22,708 bases of DNA, taken from a virus. The stretch is from positions 1 to 22,708 of IMG/VR virus record IMGVR_UViG_3300027996_000182; one strand, written 5' to 3'. The notes below the pieces were generated by a model. The model did not search any database. It was not told where the DNA came from and saw only the letters and a list, made by a program, of their open reading frames with translations. Shown one piece after another: positions 1 to 6,687 of the stretch (its first letter is position 1; each line of letters starts with the position of its first letter). A program made the translations under genes and the position numbers.

Positions 1-1194
1 CTAAAGAAAATTAGACATCACTCTGTTCTTCCAAAGAATCTCTATCCTCCATTTGATACGCCAGTGGCGTACATGCACGAAAATCCTGAATGGGAAGTTG
101 AAGACCTCCACCTCAAGTTCCAATCTAACGAGTGGGAAATTGCTATGAACGCCGCTCGTAGTCTAAATGGTACAGCAACCAGTGTAAACTGGGCGAGGGA
201 TTTAGAGAAAATGCGTATCATGTGGGAAACAGGGGCTAAACTCACTAAAACAGGAGATAAACTACAGAAAGGGGAAGATGTAGAAGTTCTTTCTATTGTT
301 AGTGACTTGAAGATGATGTCCGTGACTGAGGAAATAGGTCTGCATGTGGCATCAGAAGTAGATTTGACAGATGTAGTGTCATTGCAGAAATGTGGATGGA
401 AAGAAATAGATGAAACATTTGGTGGAATACCTGCCAGTGGCCCTCTTGTAGTTTATGCTACCACTAAGACAGGAAAGTCTTTCTGGATTTCAAAACTTAT
501 TAATGAATTCTTACACTACTATCCTGAGAAACGTGCTACTGTGTTCTCTTTAGAAATGCCTTACAAAAGGTATTTGAAACGATCTTACGACATGTATCCT
601 ACTTTAGAAGAAGTCTCAGATCGTCTATTAGTGACCAGTAGAGCGTCTAATATGAAAGAAGTTATAGCGATTACATCCACAGAACCCACAGACCTGGTGG
701 TTATTGATGGCATTGCTGATGCAGTATCAGGTGAGAAATCTGCATCTCTTATGGATTCTGCTTGGAGTGATGTAAAAAGAATGGGAAGATTGTTAGAAAT
801 CCCTATTGTAGCTGTAGCTCAACCAAATAGAGCATCTAAATTCAATTCTCAAGAGCAGTTTATCGGAAAATACGACATTGAGTGGAGTGGGGCAGCAGAA
901 AATGCAGCAGAAATGATGATTGCTTTACAATATCTTGGAGTTGACGCTTCTATTGAGAAGAAAATCTTTCCTGTAGTAAATGATGCGTATTACATGATAA
1001 ATTATTTCATGCGTGATGGAGAAAATACTGGAGCAGTTATTCTCGATAAGCATGTACAAACTCCTCTAGGTAGACGTTTATGGGAAAGTTCTGCTCATGG
1101 GATAACAAAGAATGGAGAAATCATACCTACTCTTTATAAAGAAGGTTTATATAAAGCAGAAGGAAGTAATTCTAGCAGTAGGGCAAAACGATGA
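1..1194 (+). CDS. DnaB-like replicative DNA helicase, 5' end outside window
   Basis: The frame is open from base 1, so this is the C-terminal part of a longer gene; a GTG at 64 exists but the protein reads through it without a break. The product should be the phage ring helicase that unwinds DNA ahead of the polymerase. Seen in order: a Walker A motif (ATTKTGKS, about 457-480), the H2-type strand VFSLEMP (about 541-561), a Walker B motif (LVVIDG, about 694-711), the H3-type VAVAQPNR (about 811-834) and an SGAAENAAEMM stretch that matches the H4 region of DnaB. These are the RecA-like ATPase motifs of DnaB/gp4-type helicases. The start of the gene and any primase or N-terminal domain lie off the left edge. 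It is followed at a 4-base ATGA overlap by the next gene, so both are translated from one message. An alternative is another RecA/KaiC-type ATPase, but the motif set and the polymerase neighbour favour DnaB. Confidence 0.85.
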   Translation, partial: LKKIRHHSVLPKNLYPPFDTPVAYMHENPEWEVEDLHLKFQSNEWEIAMNAARSLNGTATSVNWARDLEKMRIMWETGAKLTKTGDKLQKGEDVEVLSIVSDLKMMSVTEEIGLHVASEVDLTDVVSLQKCGWKEIDETFGGIPASGPLVVYATTKTGKSFWISKLINEFLHYYPEKRATVFSLEMPYKRYLKRSYDMYPTLEEVSDRLLVTSRASNMKEVIAITSTEPTDLVVIDGIADAVSGEKSASLMDSAWSDVKRMGRLLEIPIVAVAQPNRASKFNSQEQFIGKYDIEWSGAAENAAEMMIALQYLGVDASIEKKIFPVVNDAYYMINYFMRDGENTGAVILDKHVQTPLGRRLWESSAHGITKNGEIIPTLYKEGLYKAEGSNSSSRAKR

Positions 1195-1403
1195 AAAGAT
1201 ATGAGAAATATGCAACAGAAAGACTATTTGAATTGCTTCATAGTGTTCGTAAGGATGTTAGACAAAGAGCAGAAGCAGAGATTAAAAGAAGACTGCTAGA
1301 GCTTGAAGGCATACAAAAACACGTTGAGTGGAATTGTTATGAATGTGGGGGGTACGATTATGCAGAAATTCTTTATCAGGAAGAACAAGAAGACTCTCTC
1401 TAA
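1191..1403 (+). CDS. Hypothetical small phage protein with CxxC motif
   Basis: A 70-residue protein that I do not recognise. It starts within the ATGA overlap with the helicase gene, so translation is probably coupled. The N-terminal half (residues about 5-45) is basic and predicted helical, with alternating charged residues (ERLFELLHSVRKDVRQ). The C-terminal part contains a single CYEC pair (about residues 49-52) and an acidic tail. One CxxC alone could bind metal only as a dimer or with nearby His. Its place next to the helicase hints at a replication accessory role, but this is guesswork. Confidence 0.7.
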   Translation: MKRYEKYATERLFELLHSVRKDVRQRAEAEIKRRLLELEGIQKHVEWNCYECGGYDYAEILYQEEQEDSL

Positions 1404-1412
1404 TCTAAAATT

Positions 1413-1442
1413 AATCTTCATTTACATTATGTAAAGTATAAT
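1413..1442 (+). promoter_or_regulatory. Promoter with TTTACAT-N-ATGTAAA palindrome, upstream of tRNA
   Basis: A perfect consensus -10 box TATAAT lies at 1437-1442, about 17 bases before the tRNA 5' end, so transcription would start near 1449. Just upstream is a 15-base palindrome TTTACATTATGTAAA (1421-1435) with 7-base arms and one central base. No TTGACA-like -35 box is visible at normal spacing. The palindrome occupies the spacer and could be an operator or an activator site. Related palindromes sit before the genes at 4004 and 14096. Confidence 0.6.
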
Positions 1443-1458
1443 GTTGGAGAATAAGTAA

Positions 1459-1532
1459 GCCTTCGTAGCTCAATGGATTAGAGCAACAGCCTTCTAAGCT
1501 GTAGGTTATGAGTTCGAGTCTCATCGAAGGTG
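1459..1532 (+). tRNA. tRNA-Arg (anticodon UCU)
   Basis: A full cloverleaf can be drawn. The acceptor stem is GCCTTCG (1459-1465) with CGAAGGT (1525-1531), including one G-T pair at the end. The D stem is GCTC/GAGC (1468-1471, 1481-1484), the anticodon stem ACAGC/GCTGT (1486-1490, 1498-1502), and the T stem ATGAG/CTCAT around TTCGAGT. The 7-base loop CTTCTAA at 1491-1497 places TCT at 34-36, which reads AGA (and AGG by wobble). The discriminator base is G (1532) and CCA is not encoded. An A in the D loop after GG agrees with the known arginine identity base A20. AGA is very frequent in the genes of this window, so the tRNA likely supplies a codon that is scarce in the host. Confidence 0.93.
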
Positions 1533-1548
1533 CTAAAGGAGAATAATT

Positions 1549-1761
1549 ATGCTAGTCAGAGAATTCTTACTGAAAGGTTATACACAATGGGTAGAAGTCC
1601 ACTGGTCTATAGCAGGAACTACTGAGCAAGCTAAACTTTGGTTTGCTGATAAAGGTCTCTCTGGTGAGTTCTTCCCCATGTATTTCAATGAACCTGATGA
1701 AGATAATCCAAGAGAAGGAAGATTTGGGTTTTGGTTGCCAATAACGAAGGAGAAAAGATGA
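1549..1761 (+). CDS. Hypothetical small phage protein
   Basis: A 70-residue acidic protein of unknown function, preceded by a strong ribosome site (AAAGGAG at about 1535-1541) right after the tRNA. It is rich in aromatic residues (several W, F, Y) and contains DEDNPREGRFGFW near its C-terminus. There are no membrane segments, cysteine pairs or recognised motifs. It ends in a 4-base ATGA overlap with the YopX-family gene, so the two are probably co-translated from the promoter before the tRNA. Confidence 0.7.
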   Translation: MLVREFLLKGYTQWVEVHWSIAGTTEQAKLWFADKGLSGEFFPMYFNEPDEDNPREGRFGFWLPITKEKR

Positions 1762-2183
1762 GAGAGCTAAAGTTTCGAGCTTGGTATCATAAAGGAACTT
1801 ATTGCAAAGAGCCTAAGATGTACTGGTTTGATTTGATGTGGGGGAATACTTCGCAGCAAGGGTCTGGATGGATTGGAATGTTGCCCATTGGAGAAACAAG
1901 AAAATACAGAATGATGGGGGATAACAGAAAGCAGATTGACCCTGATGATTGTGAGATTATGCAGTTCACTGATTATCAAGACATGAATGGCGTTGGTATT
2001 TGCGAAGGGGATTTGGTTCAAGATGGACAATATATCAAAGAGATCGTTTTCCATAAAGGTGTATTTACAGTAAAGAATACAGATTCAAGGTTTGCTTTAC
2101 CTGCATCTGGCGACTATCTCAGAGTATATGGACATAGCCTTGAAGTTGTCGGAAATATCTATGAGAATCCTGAATTATTATGA
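1758..2183 (+). CDS. YopX-family phage protein
   Basis: The N-terminus MRELKFRAW followed by KMYWFDL and the later block IMQFTDYQDMNGVGICEGDLV ... VVGNIYENPELL are the signature of the YopX family, small proteins common in phages of Firmicutes and others and named after Bacillus phage SPbeta YopX. Their biochemical role is not established. I chose the ATG at 1758 because the family starts with MREIKFRAW-like residues and GAAGGAG sits at the right distance; an in-frame TTG at 1731 would add nine unrelated residues. The length (141 residues) is normal for the family. It overlaps both neighbours by 4 bases, so it belongs to the same transcript as the polymerase. Confidence 0.88.
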   Translation: MRELKFRAWYHKGTYCKEPKMYWFDLMWGNTSQQGSGWIGMLPIGETRKYRMMGDNRKQIDPDDCEIMQFTDYQDMNGVGICEGDLVQDGQYIKEIVFHKGVFTVKNTDSRFALPASGDYLRVYGHSLEVVGNIYENPELL

Positions 2184-3934
2184 AATCAATTAGAGACCTG
2201 CCCATAAAAATCATACACGGAATCCCTCCTGTACTAAGTAGCAAAGAAAAGTGCGCGATTGATACCGAATGGTTCGGGATGGATAAGGATCGTTTACATC
2301 GTCCTGTACTTACTGATGGCTCTCCTAATGGATTTTTAGCGTGTGCGACTTTCTGCTTCAATGGTGAGGATGTATATTTCGTAACCAATCCTGATGATGT
2401 TCAGGAAGCTATGGACAATGTATCAGAAGCCACACAAATTTACGCAAATTGCAAATTTGATCTTGTTCATCTTCGTAGACATGCCCATATTCCCGTTAGA
2501 ATAAATAAACTTTGGGATGTAATCACACTAGACCGCATCATGTGGTCTGGTCTCTATTCCAGCTTTACTTTAGCTGACATTACTAGACGCAGATTACACA
2601 TGCACCTTCCTAAAGAAGACAGGAAGGGTTTTGCTAAAGCGGATAAACTTACTCCTGAATTGGAGCAGTATAGTGCCTATGATCCCGTTGCAACGTGGCA
2701 CGTTTATCAACATCAAATCCGTGACGTTCTAAAGAACGACCCTAATGCTCTAAAACTATGGGCAGAAGTAGACCTTCCTGCTTTGAATACAGTTATGTCC
2801 ATGAAAGGGTTTATGATAGATAAAGAAAGATGGGAAAGTATAGCGGATGAAGCTGTAGAAAGACGTAAAATAGTGCCAGCGAAATACCCTGAGTTGCTAT
2901 CTAAAACAGGGAAGAAGGGTCTTTCCAATGTAAAAGTTGGAGAAGAACTTATCAAAAGAGGATATACTGACATACCAAGAACAAAAACTGGCAAACCTAG
3001 TACTGCAATAAAAACATTAGAGAGCATACAAAATCCTTGTGACTTTGTAAAAGATTTAATAGCGCATTCATCTACAAAGTCCCTGGCTAGTACATACGGG
3101 AGAAGTTTTTCTGATAATGCAGAACCAGATAGTAGAATTTATGCGGATTTCGATCCTCTTCGAGCTGCAACTGGTCGCTTCGGATGCTCAAAACCTAATC
3201 TACAAAACGTGCCTAATAAATATACCGACCCTAGATATAGAGATTGCTTTATCGCAGGAGAAGGAAATGTCTTAGTAGTTGGAGATTGGTCATCTCAAGA
3301 GCCTAGAGGTGGTGCATATCTGGCACAAGATCAAACTATGATAGATATTTTCAATGAAGGGAAAGACATTTACATTGAATCCGCTCGTCTTATGTTCGGA
3401 TGGGAATTGACTAAAGACGATCCTAGAAGAAATAATGTCATTAAGCCAGTTACGCTTGGTGCATTTTATGGTCTTACTAAACATGGATTATTCAACAATA
3501 ATCAAATACCTAAAGATGAAGGCGAGAAACTTCTCAATGCTTTTTTCTCTGTATTTCATGGAGTAGCTGATTGGATTGATGAAATGAGAGATGGTAGAGA
3601 GTATGTTGAAACTATCATGGGCAGAAAGTATTGGCTAAACCCTTATGACTACAAGAGTAGGAACAATGCTTGCAATTCTCCTGTACAAGGGTCTGCCAGT
3701 GACGCTATGAAGATGGCTGGATGGGAGTTTGTGAAGCAATGGGGTGACTTAGAACACTCTCCTATCGTGAACTTTGTCCACGATGAAATGATAATTGAGG
3801 TAGCAGAAGAAGATAAAGATAGGGCTATGAAGTTGTTAGACGAATGTATGGTCTCTGTTGCAGAAAAGATGCACCCTGGAGTGAAAGCTAAAGCCGATAT
3901 TGGTTGGGGTCATACTTGGAGTGCAAAAGCATAA
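2180..3934 (+). CDS. polA: Family A DNA polymerase with 3'-5' exonuclease
   Basis: This is the phage replicative polymerase. The proofreading domain shows Exo I (D28-x-E30), Exo II (NCKFD, residues 90-94) and Exo III (Y164-xxx-D168), so the exonuclease looks active. The polymerase domain shows RAATGRFGCSKPNLQNVPN, motif A (D369WSSQEPR), motif B (K422PVTLGAFYG) and motif C (H534DE). There is no 5'-3' exonuclease domain, as in phage enzymes, and 584 residues is a compact size. The residue four after the motif B lysine, equivalent to Phe762 of E. coli Pol I, is leucine (L426). Surveys of viral PolA proteins describe Phe, Tyr and Leu variants at this site and link Leu with DnaB-type helicase neighbours, as is seen here; that link is from memory. 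The motif B arginine appears shifted by one residue (RRNNVIK). It starts in a 4-base overlap with the YopX gene. Confidence 0.95.
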   Translation: MKSIRDLPIKIIHGIPPVLSSKEKCAIDTEWFGMDKDRLHRPVLTDGSPNGFLACATFCFNGEDVYFVTNPDDVQEAMDNVSEATQIYANCKFDLVHLRRHAHIPVRINKLWDVITLDRIMWSGLYSSFTLADITRRRLHMHLPKEDRKGFAKADKLTPELEQYSAYDPVATWHVYQHQIRDVLKNDPNALKLWAEVDLPALNTVMSMKGFMIDKERWESIADEAVERRKIVPAKYPELLSKTGKKGLSNVKVGEELIKRGYTDIPRTKTGKPSTAIKTLESIQNPCDFVKDLIAHSSTKSLASTYGRSFSDNAEPDSRIYADFDPLRAATGRFGCSKPNLQNVPNKYTDPRYRDCFIAGEGNVLVVGDWSSQEPRGGAYLAQDQTMIDIFNEGKDIYIESARLMFGWELTKDDPRRNNVIKPVTLGAFYGLTKHGLFNNNQIPKDEGEKLLNAFFSVFHGVADWIDEMRDGREYVETIMGRKYWLNPYDYKSRNNACNSPVQGSASDAMKMAGWEFVKQWGDLEHSPIVNFVHDEMIIEVAEEDKDRAMKLLDECMVSVAEKMHPGVKAKADIGWGHTWSAKA

Positions 3935-3952
3935 CTCTCATACAGAATTAAC

Positions 3953-3979
3953 AATTACATGATGTAATTATGGTAATAT
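3953..3979 (+). promoter_or_regulatory. Promoter with AATTACAT-N-ATGTAATT palindrome and extended -10
   Basis: In the 69-base gap after the polymerase gene there is a 17-base palindrome AATTACATGATGTAATT (3953-3969, 8-base arms) followed by an extended -10 TGG-TAATAT (3971-3979). Transcription would start near 3986, leaving an about 18-base leader that contains the ribosome site AAAGGAG before the ATG at 4004. This is the second copy of the palindrome type seen upstream of the tRNA. Confidence 0.6.
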
Positions 3980-4003
3980 AGGTAAGAATAAAAGGAGAAA
4001 ATA

Positions 4004-4309
4004 ATGGAAGTAAAATTAGCTTTAGGTAAATCAGATATAGATGAACTATGCAAAATGCAATCTACTTTCCAGAAAATGTACTATGCAGAAGGTGAAAGTG
4101 TTTTGGATATAGCATCATCTCATATTCAAATGAATGGAGCTTTACAATATGCAAAGTTACTTGATGTTCCATATAACATTGATTTAAGACCTTGTAATAC
4201 TTACCCTTATGAAGTTGAGTTCATTTATAATGGCAGACGTTTTCTTTCAATTCATACTAAAGAAGATTTGTTGAACTTTGTGAGCGAAGATGAATTGCCC
4301 ACACTGTAA
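4004..4309 (+). CDS. Hypothetical phage protein
   Basis: A 101-residue protein with a strong ribosome site (AAAGGAG) and its own upstream promoter. I do not recognise it. It reads as a mixed alpha/beta globular protein with no cysteine cluster and no membrane segment; residues 5-35 look helical and the part around VEFIYNGRRFLSIH looks like beta strands. It is the first gene of a likely transcript that runs on through the next genes, which it overlaps by 20 bases. Confidence 0.65.
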   Translation: MEVKLALGKSDIDELCKMQSTFQKMYYAEGESVLDIASSHIQMNGALQYAKLLDVPYNIDLRPCNTYPYEVEFIYNGRRFLSIHTKEDLLNFVSEDELPTL

Positions 4310-4793
4310 CAAAACTCTCGTTCTCCCTTCTGGATATAGAGAATCTAAAATCCTCATTATAAGAGATGAACCTTATAAGACTGAGTATTCAGACTATAAA
4401 CGTCCAAGATTTAAGCCTCACTCTACTCCTAAGTCCATCCTGCAAGATGAAATGTTCAGATTAGGGGTAGATTTCAGTCAAGTAAGAGTAGCTAATCTGT
4501 GGCAGCATGTTCCTAATAAGAAAGAAGAGTGTTTCCAGGAAATGAAGAAATCTCTCTTTGCTGAAACTAGAGGAAAGAAAGCTATTCTTTTAGCTGGAGC
4601 AGATGTAGTGAAATTCTTTACGGGGTATAATGTATCCGAGATTAGCGGATTGCAAGTTGAGAGTAATAAACTTTCTGCTCCTATTGTCTTTGCTAGTGTA
4701 GATTCTACTACAGCTATGTCTCGTGGTATGGGAGAGATCAGATTTTCAATAGAGAATTTTGTAAAGAAATTGATTGAGGAGGATGTATTATGA
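4290..4793 (+). CDS. Possible uracil-DNA glycosylase superfamily protein
   Basis: A 167-residue protein that begins with a CPHC knuckle (residues 3-6) and then has KILIIRDEP (about residues 20-28), a stretch VRVANLWQHVPNKKEEC, then KKAILLAGADVVKFFTG and a C-terminal APIVFASVDSTTAMSRG. This order resembles type 4/5 uracil-DNA glycosylases: an opening strand with a Gly/Pro loop, a central region, an ILLLGAxAxKxLTG-like strand and helix, and a final strand followed by His-Pro-like residues. The usual GExPG and HPS catalytic motifs are not present in normal form, so enzymatic activity is doubtful. Its start lies 20 bases inside the previous gene with only a weak ribosome site, and its stop overlaps the next start. 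A binding-only or decoy role is possible; the assignment is tentative. Confidence 0.6.
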   Translation: MNCPHCNKTLVLPSGYRESKILIIRDEPYKTEYSDYKRPRFKPHSTPKSILQDEMFRLGVDFSQVRVANLWQHVPNKKEECFQEMKKSLFAETRGKKAILLAGADVVKFFTGYNVSEISGLQVESNKLSAPIVFASVDSTTAMSRGMGEIRFSIENFVKKLIEEDVL

Positions 4794-4942
4794 TAGAAAA
4801 ACAACACACTTGTCATGGAGAAGATAAACCAGAAGATTATATAGTATGGTACAAGAATTTACATTGGGAGTTTGATTTTAATTATGGATATAGTGTAATT
4901 ATAGAATATTGCCCATTCTGCGGAGAGAAATTAGATGAGTAA
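4790..4942 (+). CDS. Small zinc-ribbon-like protein (50 residues)
   Basis: A short gene below common size cut-offs. ATG at 4790 follows a strong GAGGAGG ribosome site and overlaps the upstream stop codon (ATGA); the stop TAA is at 4940-4942. The protein starts MIEKQHTCHGE and ends YCPFCGEKLDE, so it has a C-H pair near the N-terminus (residues 8-9) and a CPFC knuckle at the C-terminus (residues 42-45), with aromatic residues between. This layout fits a tiny zinc-binding protein. CPFCGxKL endings are common in small phage proteins. The next gene starts 8 bases before its stop, so the genes are translationally coupled. Confidence 0.75.
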   Translation: MIEKQHTCHGEDKPEDYIVWYKNLHWEFDFNYGYSVIIEYCPFCGEKLDE

Positions 4943-5627
4943 GTCTAACCAAACTCGTATGCTTATAGATGGCTCTACTCTTACCGCAGTAGATGTAGAG
5001 AGAGCCATTGATGATGTAATTATTGAATTGAATGAGACAGGGGATGTGCATGGTGTAAATAATGCCCTAGAAACTCTCATCGGAATGTCTAAATTCTCTG
5101 TATTCTACCAATGTAAAATCTTGCACGGATTTTCTAAGTGGTGGGTGAAGACAGATCAAGACTCTGTTAGGGGAGATACATTCTTTGATTATGTTACTTC
5201 ACAGCATGACTTACCAAACTCACTTACAATCGAAAGGTATATAAATTTGTGGGAGCATTACGAGAAAGGTTCTCTAATTGAAGAGATAAAGAATCGCCCT
5301 CTTTCTGAGCAAATTGCTATCGTGGCAGTAGTAGAAGATGGTAGATATGAAATCAAAGAAGATGATTGGGAAGAATTAGTAGATGCTGCCAATGGCACAG
5401 AAATTCGTAGGATTTTACGGAAGATAAAAGGTAAAGAGCCTACAAAGGGTTCTTATGTTCTACATCTTGGTAGAGATGGGGAATTATACGTTTGGCATCA
5501 AGGACAGAGAGTTTATTGGGGACAGGTAAAACTTCCTAATGGAACTACTGACCCTATTGAAAAAAGAGTGATAGAGAAGATGTGTAATCGTTTGAAGAAT
5601 GGTAGTATGAGTCCTATTGTGGACTAA
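4935..5627 (+). CDS. Hypothetical phage protein, 230 residues
   Basis: I do not recognise this protein. Residues about 45-130 (from NALETLIGMSKFSVFYQCK through FFDYVTSQHDLPNSLTIERYINLWEHYEKGSL) look helical and resemble in layout DNA-binding or ParB-like helical domains of phage proteins, where a helical pair ends in a recognition helix, but no motif is clear. Residues about 190-215 (YVLHLGRDGELYVWHQGQRVYWGQV) look like a beta hairpin. It overlaps the zinc-ribbon gene by 8 bases and is followed after 12 bases by a gene with its own ribosome site. A role in replication or gene control is only suggested by the neighbourhood. Confidence 0.75.
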   Translation: MSKSNQTRMLIDGSTLTAVDVERAIDDVIIELNETGDVHGVNNALETLIGMSKFSVFYQCKILHGFSKWWVKTDQDSVRGDTFFDYVTSQHDLPNSLTIERYINLWEHYEKGSLIEEIKNRPLSEQIAIVAVVEDGRYEIKEDDWEELVDAANGTEIRRILRKIKGKEPTKGSYVLHLGRDGELYVWHQGQRVYWGQVKLPNGTTDPIEKRVIEKMCNRLKNGSMSPIVD

Positions 5628-5639
5628 AAGGAGAATAAA

Positions 5640-6002
5640 ATGTTTGAAGAGTATAGAAATGCTTATGATGAAATGATGGCTGATGAAGAAGCTAATGAAA
5701 TGCGTAAAGCGATACAAAAATGCAGAGATGATATTGAACATTATAACAATGTACTTAGCTCCGTAACTGAAAAATATCATATTCGTATGGATGAAGCAGA
5801 GAAAGCAATTAAAGATGCTGTGTTGAAACAAGAGAACAGTGTTACTTTACACGATGTATATGCAAAATTCACTAAGGGTAGAGTAACTACATCTTGGAAG
5901 AAAGTTGCAGTTGCTTGTGATGCTCCGCAAGAAATTATTGATGCTAACACAAAGCAGGGAAAGCCTTCTGTTTCTGTGAGCGTATTAGTAGAGGAAGAAT
6001 AA
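5640..6002 (+). CDS. Hypothetical coiled-coil protein
   Basis: A 120-residue protein with a strong ribosome site (AAAGGAG at about 5628-5634). Residues about 10-65 are highly charged and predicted to form a long helix, probably a coiled coil (EEANEMRKAIQKCRDDIEHY and following). The second half (SVTLHDVYAKFTKGRVTTSWKKVAVAC and so on) resembles small phage helper proteins in which a helical hairpin precedes a substrate-like tail. No catalytic motif is visible. It directly abuts the homing endonuclease start, its stop codon TAA being the three bases before that ATG. Confidence 0.7.
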   Translation: MFEEYRNAYDEMMADEEANEMRKAIQKCRDDIEHYNNVLSSVTEKYHIRMDEAEKAIKDAVLKQENSVTLHDVYAKFTKGRVTTSWKKVAVACDAPQEIIDANTKQGKPSVSVSVLVEEE

Positions 6003-6686
6003 ATGGCTAGAGATGTCATCATGGGCATTTACAGAATACAGAATCTGATGAGCGGTAAAGTATATATTGGAAGCAGTAAAAATATTTATAAGAGATGGAA
6101 AGAGCATAGAAATAGTCTACAAGGTAATTATCACAATAATCATCATCTTCAAAACTCTTATAACAAGCATGGAATAAACGCTTTTGCTTTTGAAATAGTG
6201 GAAGTGGTGAAGATTGAGTCTGATTTATTAGATTTAGAGCAGCATTATCTGGATGACTATAAGCCAGAATTCAATTTATCTCCTACAGCGGGATCAAGTC
6301 GTGGTTATAGATGGACAGATAAGCAAAGAGTTGCTTGTTCAGAAAGAAATTCAGGTAAAAACAACCCCATGTATGGAAAAAGGGGGAAGGAAGCTCCTGG
6401 TTTCGGAAAAGTAGGTAGGGCTAATCCTATGTATGGAGTGAGAGGGAAGGATCATCATGGATACGGTAAAAAGATGACTGATAAGCAACTAAGAAGTCAG
6501 TCAGGAGAGAATAGTTCCACAGCAGAGCTTACATGGAGTAAAGTAGATTGTATTAGAGACAAATACGAAAATCAGGGATATACTCAACAGAAATTGGCTG
6601 ATGAGTATGGCGTGGATAGAGCTAATATTGGATATGTTGTCCGTTATGATACTTGGAAACTAAAATATAGACCAGAGGAGAAATAG
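6003..6686 (+). CDS. Free-standing GIY-YIG homing endonuclease
   Basis: A mobile nuclease of the I-TevI / SegA type. The N-terminal catalytic domain shows G8-I-Y, V20-Y-I-G, the conserved arginine (R31) and the metal-binding glutamate (E79) in LDLEQHYLDDYKPEFN. The middle carries NUMOD3-type DNA-binding repeats (GKNNPMYGKRG..., then RANPMYGVRGKDHHGYGK, about residues 118-155), and the C-terminus has a helix-turn-helix-like segment (YTQQKLADEYGVDRANIGYVV, about 198-218). All catalytic positions are kept, so it is probably active. It is not inside an intron: both flanking genes are intact. Free-standing homing genes usually cut a neighbouring gene in phages that lack them; the adjacent recombinase gene is a natural candidate target. 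It starts immediately after the previous stop, and the ribosome site of the RecA-like gene lies within its last codons. Confidence 0.92.
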   Translation: MARDVIMGIYRIQNLMSGKVYIGSSKNIYKRWKEHRNSLQGNYHNNHHLQNSYNKHGINAFAFEIVEVVKIESDLLDLEQHYLDDYKPEFNLSPTAGSSRGYRWTDKQRVACSERNSGKNNPMYGKRGKEAPGFGKVGRANPMYGVRGKDHHGYGKKMTDKQLRSQSGENSSTAELTWSKVDCIRDKYENQGYTQQKLADEYGVDRANIGYVVRYDTWKLKYRPEEK

Positions 6687-6687
6687 C

